Origin: Candidatus Altimarinota bacterium
GTDB taxonomy: Bacteria; Patescibacteriota; Gracilibacteria; JAUYGZ01
Assembly (NCBI GenBank): GCA_029233985.1
Contig: JARGOK010000001.1
Span: forward strand, 743,096 to 807,095
DNA length: 64,000 nucleotides
Direction of reading: 5' to 3'
Made by a program: the position numbers and the translations under genes. Shown here piece after piece: positions 54,285 through 62,486 of the stretch. The notes beneath the pieces were generated by a model. The model was given only the letters and a program-made list of their open reading frames with translations, was not told the DNA's origin and did no database searches. Positions within the stretch are counted from its first letter, which is position 1. Each line of letters starts with the position of its first letter.

Positions 54285-54313
54285 GTAATATTCAAAATGA
54301 AAATGTCTTTCAA
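54285..54313 (-). promoter_or_regulatory. rpsL promoter
   Basis: Minus strand TTGAAA (54313-54308), 17-nt spacer, TATTAC (54290-54285). It leaves only about 10 nt before the start codon, so the mRNA would have almost no leader. An inverted repeat CTTGCA-ttacc-TGCAAG lies further upstream near 54355. Confidence 0.65.
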
Positions 54314-54452
54314 AAGGTCTCTTTAATTAAGAGCTTTAGTATTTTACGGATTCTTGCAGGTAATGCAAGTGTAATCTTTGTTTTTTTCGCAGCCCTTTCC
54401 TGTTTTTATGCGTATTTGAGGTGTGATACTATAGAGGTGCTTAATAAGACTT

Positions 54453-54734
54453 ATGGATTACGCAGCATTACAGCAATTATTTCGACACATATGCGACTTG
54501 CTCTCGACTGAAGAGGGTGGTCGTCAGATGGGTTTTAGAGGGGCTTTTGGAGGTGACTCAGAGGATGGCGTCGAATTTTTCTTTTTGTTCCAGAGCTCTG
54601 TAATGTCGATGAAGTTTGAATCTGAGGATGGGTTTGATTCACCAGAATTGATGGATCTTGATACCGTTCTGGATATGCATGATTCTCTTGCAGCTCATAA
54701 AGGAGGGATTGTGGACTTATTTTTGTCTCATTAG
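54453..54734 (+). CDS. Hypothetical small acidic protein before hrcA
   Basis: 93 residues from ATG 54453, acidic, with no recognised domain. It ends 6 bp before hrcA and so is likely co-transcribed with the heat-shock regulator. No CIRCE lies upstream. Confidence 0.6.
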   Translation: MDYAALQQLFRHICDLLSTEEGGRQMGFRGAFGGDSEDGVEFFFLFQSSVMSMKFESEDGFDSPELMDLDTVLDMHDSLAAHKGGIVDLFLSH

Positions 54735-54740
54735 TCAGTT

Positions 54741-55448
54741 ATGAAAGAAAGAGAACAGCAATTGTTATTGGCTATTGTAGATAATTTTATCCGGACTGCT
54801 GCGCCGGTTGGTTCGCGGACGATTGTCCATGAATATAAAATGAAGGTTTCTCCAGCCACAGTGAGGAATGAGATGGCAAAGCTTGAAGAACAGGGTTTGA
54901 TTATCCAACCTCATACTTCGGCAGGAAGAGTGCCTACAGCCAAAGGGTACCGGCAATTTGTGGATCTGTTGAAACAGTCCAAACAAGAAGAAAAAGTCGC
55001 CAAGGATGCTTTTATGTCTACTTTGGATGAGTATCAGGGGCAGATGGATCGACAGCAAGTGTACCGAGCAGTGGATGTGCTGTCACGTGTTGTAGATAAT
55101 ATTGGTTTTGCGACTATTCCTGATAATGATCGAACGATTTTTGTAGGGATGTCTAATGTTCTCAGAAAACCTGAGTTTATGGCCAATCCAGAAGTAGCCT
55201 CTCAGGTCGTGGAGATCTTGGAGCGTGATTTTTTAACCCTGCTTGAAACCATAGATATTGGACGAGCTGTAAAGATTTATATTGGTGAAGAAAACCTTAT
55301 CCATCAGTTTCAGAGCTGTAGTATGTTGATTTCGGAGTATGAACTTAATGGAAGAAGAGGCGCTATTGGGGTTGTAGGCCCAATGAGAATGCGGTATTCG
55401 TATAATAAAGCAGCACTTGAGCAGGCAAGGGAGTTTTTGGAAGGGTAG
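54741..55448 (+). CDS. hrcA: Heat-inducible repressor HrcA, shortened
   Basis: 235 residues, against about 340 in typical HrcA. The N-terminal winged helix is well kept (GSRTIVHEYKMKVSPATVRNEMAKLEEQGLI and HTSAGRVPTAKGYRQFVD). The central GAF-like domain looks reduced, but the end GVVGPMRMRYSYNKA is present. It should bind the CIRCE at 40093 that controls dnaK. The short form is seen elsewhere in reduced genomes. Confidence 0.9.
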   Translation: MKEREQQLLLAIVDNFIRTAAPVGSRTIVHEYKMKVSPATVRNEMAKLEEQGLIIQPHTSAGRVPTAKGYRQFVDLLKQSKQEEKVAKDAFMSTLDEYQGQMDRQQVYRAVDVLSRVVDNIGFATIPDNDRTIFVGMSNVLRKPEFMANPEVASQVVEILERDFLTLLETIDIGRAVKIYIGEENLIHQFQSCSMLISEYELNGRRGAIGVVGPMRMRYSYNKAALEQAREFLEG

Positions 55449-55486
55449 AAAGGATGGGTTTTTTGGGATATTGCTTTTTTGAGATG

Positions 55487-55515
55487 TCGACACGGGCTTT
55501 TTCTTGTGGTAAAAT
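55487..55515 (+). promoter_or_regulatory. grpE promoter
   Basis: TCGACA (55487-55492), 17-nt spacer, TAAAAT (55510-55515). Confidence 0.6.
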
Positions 55516-55545
55516 TTCGCTTGCTGTAGCCTTTTAAACTGTTTT

Positions 55546-56154
55546 ATGGCTGATAAAGATACTTCTCAAGATCCTCAACAAGATGATTCTGCTGTGCCCT
55601 CCTCTGAAGAGCCTTCTTCTTCGCAGAAACCTTCTCCTGAGGATGAATTAATGAAAAAAATTAATGATTTGAAAGCTTCTGAAGAAGTCGGTGTACATGA
55701 TAGCTATCAAGAGCAAATTGAGGTCTTGGAAGCTAAAGTGAAGGAGGCTGATGATCGTGCACTTCGTTCTATGGCTGAATTGAAGAATGCTCAGCAGCGT
55801 ATGGAGACAGAGAAATCGAGCTTTGCAGTGTTTGCTACGCAAAAGCTTATTTTGCAGGTCTTGGAGGTATATGAGAATTACCATCGTTTGATGGCTCATA
55901 AGCCAGAAGATTTGCCTGAATCGGAGTGGTTGAAGGGGCTTGAGCTCATTGATCAGCAGTTTGTGAAATTTATGGAACAACAAGGGGTTATGCAGATTGA
56001 ATCCAACATAGGTGGACGTATTGATCCAGAAAAACATGAGGCTATGATGACTGATGAGGGAGAGAAAGATGTGATATTGGAAGTCTTTTCTGAAGGGTTT
56101 GAGATGAATGGGAGAGTTATAAAGACGGCGAAAGTGAAGGTAGGGAAGGGATAA
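55546..56154 (+). CDS. grpE: Nucleotide exchange factor GrpE
   Basis: 202 residues. A Ser/Pro/Gln-rich disordered start, a long helix (55-110, YQEQIEVLEAKVKEADDRALRSMAELKNAQQRM) and the C-terminal beta domain ending RVIKTAKVKVGKG define GrpE. It releases ADP from DnaK. It is next to hrcA but away from dnaK. Confidence 0.93.
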   Translation: MADKDTSQDPQQDDSAVPSSEEPSSSQKPSPEDELMKKINDLKASEEVGVHDSYQEQIEVLEAKVKEADDRALRSMAELKNAQQRMETEKSSFAVFATQKLILQVLEVYENYHRLMAHKPEDLPESEWLKGLELIDQQFVKFMEQQGVMQIESNIGGRIDPEKHEAMMTDEGEKDVILEVFSEGFEMNGRVIKTAKVKVGKG

Positions 56155-56284
56155 AGCCTTGTAGAGCGAGAAAATCTTCATTTCTAAAGCCTGAATACAA
56201 AAAGGTTGTGGGATAATTCCCGGAATTATCGAATTTTCAGAATGTAACGTATGATTAGATGGCTTTTGATATGTTTTTTTTGTT

Positions 56285-56884
56285 GTGCAAACCTGGTGGA
56301 AATTATTGGATAGGCAGATGAAAGGGGTAGAGAGAGTTTTGGGTATGGATGAAGTAGGGAGAGGACCTTTGGCAGGGCCTGTTTGTGTTGCTGGAGTGAT
56401 TTTACCGAAAAAGCATGGGATAAAGGGCTTGAATGACTCGAAGATGCTTACGGAGGCGAAGAGGGAAGAGTTGTTTGTTCAGATTATGGAAAAGGGTGAG
56501 TGTTGGGTGAAGATGGAATCGAATCGGCGTATAGATAAGGATGGTATAGCGGTGTGTATTCGACGGATGATGTTGCAGATTGCAAAGCAAGCACAGCCGG
56601 ATTTTCTTTTTTGTGATGCGATGACGGTGAATATGCGAGATATACCTCAAATAGCGCTGACAAAAGGGGATATGAAGGTGGACTGTATTGCCGCGGCTTC
56701 TATTATTGCGAAGGTAACCAGAGATCGTTTGATGGTGGAGATGGATCAGAAGTATCCGGGCTACGGATTAGCTGGGCATAAGGGGTATGGGACGAAAGAG
56801 CACCGGGATGCTATAGGAGAGAGAGGGGTGACGAAGATTCATCGGGTGAGTTTTTGTAGAAATATCGATAAGGGAGATTTATGA
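56285..56884 (+). CDS. rnhB: Ribonuclease HII
   Basis: 199 residues from a GTG at 56285; ATG 56318 is a possible later start, but the N-terminal WWKLLDRQ is family-like. RNase HII cuts RNA in RNA-DNA hybrids and single ribonucleotides. GMDEVGRGPLAGPV carries the DEG motif, and CDAMTV, DCIAAASIIAKVTRD and GYGTKEH follow; the four acidic residues are visible. Its TGA stop is followed at once by the bidirectional terminator. Confidence 0.95.
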   Translation: MQTWWKLLDRQMKGVERVLGMDEVGRGPLAGPVCVAGVILPKKHGIKGLNDSKMLTEAKREELFVQIMEKGECWVKMESNRRIDKDGIAVCIRRMMLQIAKQAQPDFLFCDAMTVNMRDIPQIALTKGDMKVDCIAAASIIAKVTRDRLMVEMDQKYPGYGLAGHKGYGTKEHRDAIGERGVTKIHRVSFCRNIDKGDL

Positions 56885-56893
56885 AATCGGCGA

Positions 56894-56926
56894 GAAAAAA
56901 ATCCTCACTTTATGAGGAGTTTTTAA
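56894..56926. terminator. Bidirectional terminator
   Basis: TCCTCA-ctttA-TGAGGA with A7 on one side and T5 on the other, between convergent genes. Confidence 0.9.
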
Positions 56927-57735
56927 AAACATTCCCTGAGTTTTTTTTCTAGAGATGATTGCTTTTTGGAACGATAATGAAAGGTAATGGTGTGGCGGGC
57001 GCGTAAGAAGGTAATGGCGAGTGTTTCTTCTGGGGTCGGGTTCTTGCCGTCTTCAAAGAGTTGACGGATACGACTGGCTACTACGGGATTGATTTTAATT
57101 TCAATTAAGAAATCACCGATGCAGTTGTAATAGTTGATCATCTGTTTTTTTGTAAAGACGTCGGTGCTAAAGCAGACCTTGGCGCCGAATTTTTGATGCC
57201 ATTTGAGAGCTTCTTTATTCACCGTGTTTACTTCTCCGAGGACGAGGTGGAGTTGGGCACCGTCTTTCTTGAGGTTGCGGAGGACTTGCTCTTCTTCGAC
57301 AGGGTGAACGATGAAGTACCAGGAGTTTGGATTGTAGGAATAAATATCGGTTTTCTTGCCGGATTGCTTTACGATCTGGAGATAGATATGAGTCCAGAAA
57401 TAATCCAGATTGGCGAGGTCGTAAAAGTGAAAGGTTTGTTTTCCGGTGCTTATTATTTGCTGCAAGATGTGATCATTTTTGCTGACGCTGGAAAAGAGCT
57501 GTTGGCCAAGGTCTGTCATACTCATGGCCCAATTTTGATTGAGAAAATAGGTCGTCTTTTGTTTGATGACGACTCCTGAACTGATGAGTTGACGGAGTCG
57601 TTTGTAAAACCCCTGGAGGGTAGGGCGATGTTTGAAGTGTATACATGCCATCATCTCTTTTACCGTGGCTTGATGGTTTTTTGAGAGGTAGACAATGATT
57701 TTTTCGTCTAGCTCTTGGTTTTCGGTAAAGAACAT
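56923..57735 (-). CDS. Winged-helix (TrmB-like) transcriptional regulator
   Basis: 270 residues. N-terminal winged helix (about 8-75: IVYLSKNHQATVKEMMACI, TLQGFYKRLRQLISSGVV). The remaining ~190 residues have no obvious metal or nuclease motif and could be an effector domain as in TrmB-like proteins. It is divergent from the split LysO genes and a sharp inverted repeat lies at its start codon. By position it may regulate the exporter and itself. Confidence 0.72.
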   Translation of the reverse strand: MFFTENQELDEKIIVYLSKNHQATVKEMMACIHFKHRPTLQGFYKRLRQLISSGVVIKQKTTYFLNQNWAMSMTDLGQQLFSSVSKNDHILQQIISTGKQTFHFYDLANLDYFWTHIYLQIVKQSGKKTDIYSYNPNSWYFIVHPVEEEQVLRNLKKDGAQLHLVLGEVNTVNKEALKWHQKFGAKVCFSTDVFTKKQMINYYNCIGDFLIEIKINPVVASRIRQLFEDGKNPTPEETLAITFLRARHTITFHYRSKKQSSLEKKLRECF

Positions 57736-57738
57736 TTT

Positions 57739-57755
57739 TTAAACTATTTGTTTAA
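57739..57755. promoter_or_regulatory. Candidate operator between regulator and lysO
   Basis: Perfect inverted repeat TTAAAC-TATTT-GTTTAA, 3 bp upstream of the regulator start. It sits in the 95-bp shared region with the exporter, where GATATAAAAG near 57801 could be its -10 or the AAAGGAG a ribosome site. Confidence 0.55.
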
Positions 57756-57830
57756 TAACTTCTTTAATATAGCTTTTTTGAGCTTCTAGCGCAACTTTTA
57801 GATATAAAAGGAGTGTCTTTAATACTTCTT

Positions 57831-58103
57831 ATGTTCGAAATTTTACTTAGCTTGCTGAGCGGTTTTTTCCTATTTTCTGTCTTTTCCCTTCCTGTTCGCT
57901 GGCATGGTTTTCTCGATAAGGCCATGATGCTGATGGTGATGATGATTGTGTTTTTGATCGGTAGAAACCTGAGCCGGATGCCAGACGCCCTCGAAGTGAT
58001 GAGCTCTATGGCTTTTCATTCGTTTCTCCTCAGTAGTTTGGGAATCTTGGGGAGTATTTTTGCGTGCTTGTTATTTTTTATTTTTTTACGACGACGATTA
58101 TGA
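57831..58103 (+). CDS. LysO-type exporter, N-terminal half
   Basis: 90 residues from ATG 57831; a GTG at 57813 would add six residues. Three membrane helices. LysO (DUF340/YbjE) exports lysine; the usual protein is about 300 residues in one chain. Here the N-terminal domain is a separate gene whose stop overlaps the next start as ATGA, so the halves are translated together. Confidence 0.75.
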   Translation: MFEILLSLLSGFFLFSVFSLPVRWHGFLDKAMMLMVMMIVFLIGRNLSRMPDALEVMSSMAFHSFLLSSLGILGSIFACLLFFIFLRRRL

Positions 58104-58690
58104 GATTTGTCTTTTTTTTGATCGCTTCATTTGTTCTGGGGCTCTTCAGTTTTGTTTGGTTTCCTTTTGATTTACTTCCAGGAAATGCGATTTCTTTGTT
58201 GCTCTATATGCAGTTATTTTTAGTAGGGGCTTCTTTGGTGGGGACCTTTGCAAATGGGCAAAGCTGGCGTGATGAGTTTCACTGGAGTTGGTTGTGTTAT
58301 CCGATCTTGATCACTGGTGGTGCATATCTTGCTGGTCTATTGTTTTCGCTGGTGTTCGATTATCCGCTCTTTGATATTCTCGCTGTTATGTCGGGATTGG
58401 GGTATTACAGTATTACTAGTACTTTGATTGCGGAGGTGAGGGGAGAGGAGTTGGCGGTCTTGGGACTCTTTACCAATATGTTTCGAGAATTGATGTCGAT
58501 CTTTTTGGCACCTCTCTTGATTCGTCTGTTTGGAAAAATGGCTCCTATAGCTAGTGCGGCTTCGACTTCGAGTGATACGGTGTTGCCTATCATATTGCGC
58601 TTTTCTGGGAAGGAATATGCTCTTTTGGCAGTTTTTAATGGAATTGTGCTGACGATAGCAGTGCCGTTTTTAGTGGTGGCATTTTTGTGA
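58100..58690 (+). CDS. LysO-type exporter, C-terminal half
   Basis: 196 residues from ATG 58100, with about six membrane helices. GLGYYSITSTLIAEVRGEELA and NMFRELMSIFLAPLLIR are typical of LysO-family C-terminal halves. It pairs with the 90-residue N-terminal gene. Lysine or a related amino acid is the likely substrate, from the family; the sequence does not show it. Confidence 0.78.
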   Translation: MRFVFFLIASFVLGLFSFVWFPFDLLPGNAISLLLYMQLFLVGASLVGTFANGQSWRDEFHWSWLCYPILITGGAYLAGLLFSLVFDYPLFDILAVMSGLGYYSITSTLIAEVRGEELAVLGLFTNMFRELMSIFLAPLLIRLFGKMAPIASAASTSSDTVLPIILRFSGKEYALLAVFNGIVLTIAVPFLVVAFL

Positions 58691-58816
58691 TCGTAAAAAA
58701 TATTCCCGTGAAATAATTGAGGAAATGAGGCTGAATAAGATTCACTGGAGTTGGCCTTGGCTTTTGTTGACATTTTCTGTTGACTTTGTTATGGTCGGCT
58801 CCATTAATACCTAAAT

Positions 58817-60097
58817 ATGTCCTTAGATCATCGTGACGGTTCATTAGAGCGAAATATTGAGTTGTTTTTTCAACAGGCTGAGAACGACCCAAATACTATT
58901 GCTTATGAGAATCTTTGTTCAATCCTTGGGCAACTCACTCGGCATGGAGAAGCATTGATGGTTCGCTTTCGAGAGCGCTTTCTCGATCTTTTTTTAGATC
59001 GATATTGTGAGCTGAGATCGTTTCTCGTTCATACTGATACTTTCTTTAGCTATGATGACTTATGCAAAGCTTCTGAGGTAGAGAGAGCCCTTGTGAAGTT
59101 TTTTGGTGCGAAGCTTTATTTTTTTAACGCTCTCGATCTTTCGCGTTTTCTAGAGAGAGTGCCTGAACTCAAGCTTGGAGGAGTGAAGTTTCGGTTTCCT
59201 TGTCCAGGAGAAGCAGATGATGATGCGTATTTTATTGATGAGCCTTTGATTGAGAAGCTTTCCCAGCATCAGTTGTTGACGGAACTCCCTTGTCCTGTCC
59301 GAGGAGATGCTCCACTGGCGTTTTTTGAGAGATTGGGACAGATGAAGGCACTGGAGCACCTACAACTTGCTCCTTCAACACCTCTTTCACAAGAGAAACT
59401 TGATGCACTTCACAGCTTAAAAAAACTTCAGATTTTCACATTGTTTGGGCGTGGTACCGTGCATATATCTCTTGATTTTCTTCAGAATATGGAATCGATG
59501 GTGGAAATGACATTCATCGACTGCTTTTTTCCCGAAGGAGAGTTCCAAAAATTGGCGCATATGAAATTATTAAAAAAATTCACACTTACTGGAGAGTTTA
59601 GCGTGCCCGATATGAGTGCTTTCCAGGGTGGGGGCTTGGAGGAACTTCGTATGCATACGCCTTTTAATAAAAGAGGTTTTGAGAGTCTTGGCGAGCAGCC
59701 TTTTCTTCGGGTTTTAGACTTGGAGGGAGCTACAGATGTTGGAGATAGCTGTATGGACCATATTACAAAAATGAAACAATTGGAGGTTTTAGAGATTGAT
59801 TTCACCTCGATGACTTCGCGAGGTCTTTGCCAACTGCCACTTTTACCTGAGCTTCGTAAAGTAACACTTGGAGGTCTGGAATTTGGTCCAGAAGTGTTTC
59901 ATTCCTTGTCTAAATGTAAAAACCTAAGGGAGGTTCACCTGAGTGGGAATCCTGTGAGTGACCGCTCATTGAGACGTCTTTTGAAGCTCGAAAATCTTCA
60001 GATTCTTTCTGGCGTTCCTGCAAGCAGTGTTTCTGAAGAGCTCTCTCGGGAATTTGGAGAGAGAAGGGTGCAGGTCGTGTTTTCTCTTTCGAACTAG
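58817..60097 (+). CDS. Leucine-rich repeat protein
   Basis: 426 residues, no signal peptide, so likely cytoplasmic. A helical N-terminal region (1-170) is followed by about 8-9 leucine-rich repeats from about 190 (MKALEHLQLAP, LHSLKKLQIFTLFG, PFLRVLDLEGATDVGD, MKQLEVLEIDFTSMTSRG, CKNLREVHLSGNPVSD, LENLQILSG). LRRs bind proteins. The N-terminal half is unlike known families. It is a lone gene before the fusA terminator. Confidence 0.85.
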   Translation: MSLDHRDGSLERNIELFFQQAENDPNTIAYENLCSILGQLTRHGEALMVRFRERFLDLFLDRYCELRSFLVHTDTFFSYDDLCKASEVERALVKFFGAKLYFFNALDLSRFLERVPELKLGGVKFRFPCPGEADDDAYFIDEPLIEKLSQHQLLTELPCPVRGDAPLAFFERLGQMKALEHLQLAPSTPLSQEKLDALHSLKKLQIFTLFGRGTVHISLDFLQNMESMVEMTFIDCFFPEGEFQKLAHMKLLKKFTLTGEFSVPDMSAFQGGGLEELRMHTPFNKRGFESLGEQPFLRVLDLEGATDVGDSCMDHITKMKQLEVLEIDFTSMTSRGLCQLPLLPELRKVTLGGLEFGPEVFHSLSKCKNLREVHLSGNPVSDRSLRRLLKLENLQILSGVPASSVSEELSREFGERRVQVVFSLSN

Positions 60098-60134
60098 CTT
60101 TAATTTCATGTTCTGTTGGTTGTAGTGGGTATTA

Positions 60135-60161
60135 AAAAAGCCTCGCATTGCGAGGCTTTTG
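60135..60161. terminator. Bidirectional terminator
   Basis: GCCTCGC-att-GCGAGGC with A5 and T4 on either side, between the LRR gene and fusA. Confidence 0.93.
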
Positions 60162-60183
60162 CTTTTTTTGATGTTTTCAAGGT

Positions 60184-62259
60184 CTAATTGCTCATTCCAC
60201 GCTTTTCTCGGATCTTTTCTGCAACACCTCCTGGTACTTTTTCGTATTTACCGAATTCCATACTGTAGCTGGCACGTCCTTGGGACATGGAACGCAGATC
60301 AGTAGCGTACCCGAAGAGTTCGGAGAGGGGAACGAGTGCGTCGATGGTCTTGGCCATTCCACGGTCTCCCATTTTTTGGATTTGACCACGACGACCTTGG
60401 AGATTTCCCATGATGTCTCCCATATATTCTTCTGGAGTAACGATTTCTACTGTCATTACTGGCTCGAGAAGTGTCGCTCCTGCTTTTTCACACCCTCTTT
60501 TGAAGGCGATAGAGGCAGCCATTTTAAAGGCGAGCTCAGATGAATCAACTTCATGATAAGATCCGTCGTTGAGTGTGACTTTTACATCTACTACTGGGTA
60601 TCCTGCGACGACTCCTTTTTGCATGGCTTCGTTTACTCCCTTGAGAACAGCTGGGATGTATTCTTTTGGAATACGTCCTCCTGTCACCTTATCGATGAAT
60701 TCGAACTCTTTCCCTTCTTCTTGTGGCTCTACTGTCATGAGTACATGACCATATTGACCACGACCTCCTGTTTGTTTGGAGTATTTTTCTTCTACTTCTA
60801 CAGATTTTTGGATGGTTTCTCTGTAGGCTACTTGTGGTTCACCGATATTCGCTTCAACCTTAAATTCTCTCTTCATACGGTCAACGAGGATATCGAGATG
60901 GAGTTCTCCCATTCCTGCGATAATGGTTTGGTTGGTCTCAGGGTCAGTATTGACTCGGAATGTTGGATCTTCTTCAGCAAGCTTTTGTAGTGCTACTCCC
61001 ATTTTTTCTTGATCAGCTTTGGTTTTTGGTTCGATCGCAATTCGAATTACTGGTTCTGGGAAGGTGATGTTTTCGAGGATAATAGGAGCGCTGTCATCAC
61101 ATAGTGTATCTCCTGTACGTGTAGCTTTTAGTCCGACTACAGCACCAATATTCCCAGCGGAAATTTCGTTGATTTCTTTTCGATCATTCGCATGCATTTG
61201 GAGAAGACGACCAATCCGTTCTTTTTTACCAGAGTTTGTATTGTAAACATATGACCCACTCGTGAGCTTTCCAGAGTAGACTCGGACGAAGCTTAGACGA
61301 CCCACGAATGGATCAGACATGATCTTGAAGGCCATAGCCGCTACTGGTTCGTTTACGTCTGCTTTCCGTACGACTTCTTTTTCTTCGTCTTTTGGATCGT
61401 GTCCAACAATGGTTGGGTTGTCCATTGGAGAAGGGAGGTATGCGTTGATCGCATCGAGAAGGAGAAGAACTCCTTTGTTTTTTAGTGCAGATCCACACAT
61501 AAGTGGGAAGAATGTTCCAGAAACTACTCCGGCCCGAACTCCTGCAACAATTTCTTCTTCGGTGAGTTCTTTTCCTTCGAGGTACTTTTCCATCAGGGCG
61601 TCGTCAAATTCAGCAATTTTTTCAATAAGGATTTCTCGGTGTTCTTTTGCGAGATCTGCCATATCCGCAGGAATTTCACTTTCATTTACTTTTTTCTGGA
61701 GTTCGTCTTCGAAGGTAAATGCCTTCATTTTGATTAGGTCAATGATCCCAGAAAAGTCTGCCTCTGCTCCGATAGGGATTTGGATGGCTGCAGCGTTTTT
61801 ACTGAGACGGTCGTGAATAGATTTAAGGGTCATGAAGAAGTCTCCACCTGTTTTATCCATTTTGTTTGCAAAACAAATTCGTGGAACCTTGTATTTATCT
61901 GCTTGTCTCCATACGGTTTCAGATTGAGGCTCAACTCCTTGTGATCCATCGAAAACAGCTACTCCTCCATCGAGAACACGGAGTGAACGCTCTACTTCAG
62001 CGGTGAAATCTACATGGCCAGGAGTGTCGATAATATTAATTTGATGATCATTCCAGAAGCAAGTTGTTGCAGCTGAAGTAATAGTGATTCCTCGTTCTCG
62101 TTCTTGTTCCATCCAATCCATAGTAGCCTCTCCTTCATGTACTTCTCCTATTTTATGAGTTATTCCTGTATAAAGAAGGACACGTTCGGTACATGTGGTT
62201 TTACCAGCATCAATATGGGCAATAATACCAATATTACGGACTTTTGAGAGATCTGACAT
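60184..62259 (-). CDS. fusA: Elongation factor G
   Basis: 691 residues. G-domain [30 protein letters not shown]; domains II-V follow (RGRGQYGHV-like [26 protein letters not shown]). It drives translocation of tRNA and mRNA. It lies apart from rpsL and rpsG and has its own promoter. Confidence 0.98.
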   Translation of the reverse strand: MSDLSKVRNIGIIAHIDAGKTTCTERVLLYTGITHKIGEVHEGEATMDWMEQERERGITITSAATTCFWNDHQINIIDTPGHVDFTAEVERSLRVLDGGVAVFDGSQGVEPQSETVWRQADKYKVPRICFANKMDKTGGDFFMTLKSIHDRLSKNAAAIQIPIGAEADFSGIIDLIKMKAFTFEDELQKKVNESEIPADMADLAKEHREILIEKIAEFDDALMEKYLEGKELTEEEIVAGVRAGVVSGTFFPLMCGSALKNKGVLLLLDAINAYLPSPMDNPTIVGHDPKDEEKEVVRKADVNEPVAAMAFKIMSDPFVGRLSFVRVYSGKLTSGSYVYNTNSGKKERIGRLLQMHANDRKEINEISAGNIGAVVGLKATRTGDTLCDDSAPIILENITFPEPVIRIAIEPKTKADQEKMGVALQKLAEEDPTFRVNTDPETNQTIIAGMGELHLDILVDRMKREFKVEANIGEPQVAYRETIQKSVEVEEKYSKQTGGRGQYGHVLMTVEPQEEGKEFEFIDKVTGGRIPKEYIPAVLKGVNEAMQKGVVAGYPVVDVKVTLNDGSYHEVDSSELAFKMAASIAFKRGCEKAGATLLEPVMTVEIVTPEEYMGDIMGNLQGRRGQIQKMGDRGMAKTIDALVPLSELFGYATDLRSMSQGRASYSMEFGKYEKVPGGVAEKIREKRGMSN

Positions 62260-62347
62260 GAGGAGAAGGGTTAGGGTGTAGGTTGTAGTGTATTCACTTT
62301 TTGAGAGTTGAATGCTTTTTTTTGAATTTTAGCACGCAAGCTAGAAG

Positions 62348-62376
62348 AGTGTATGGACTTTGTGGCTTTTCGTCAA
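62348..62376 (-). promoter_or_regulatory. fusA promoter
   Basis: Minus strand TTGACG (62376-62371), 17-nt spacer, TACACT (62353-62348), giving a leader of about 85 nt. Confidence 0.7.
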
Positions 62377-62427
62377 GGGAGAGGGCTTTCCTGTGCTTTT
62401 GGCTGTATTGACAAAAATCTATAATGT

Positions 62428-62456
62428 TTGACAATAGTTAAAAACTATGTAATAAT
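62428..62456 (+). promoter_or_regulatory. Promoter of the VanW gene
   Basis: TTGACA (62428-62433), 17-nt spacer, AATAAT (62451-62456). An additional TTGACA (62408) and TATAAT (62420) lie just upstream with wrong spacing. Confidence 0.65.
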
Positions 62457-62486
62457 AATATGATATGTCAATAACCCACCTTTCTT

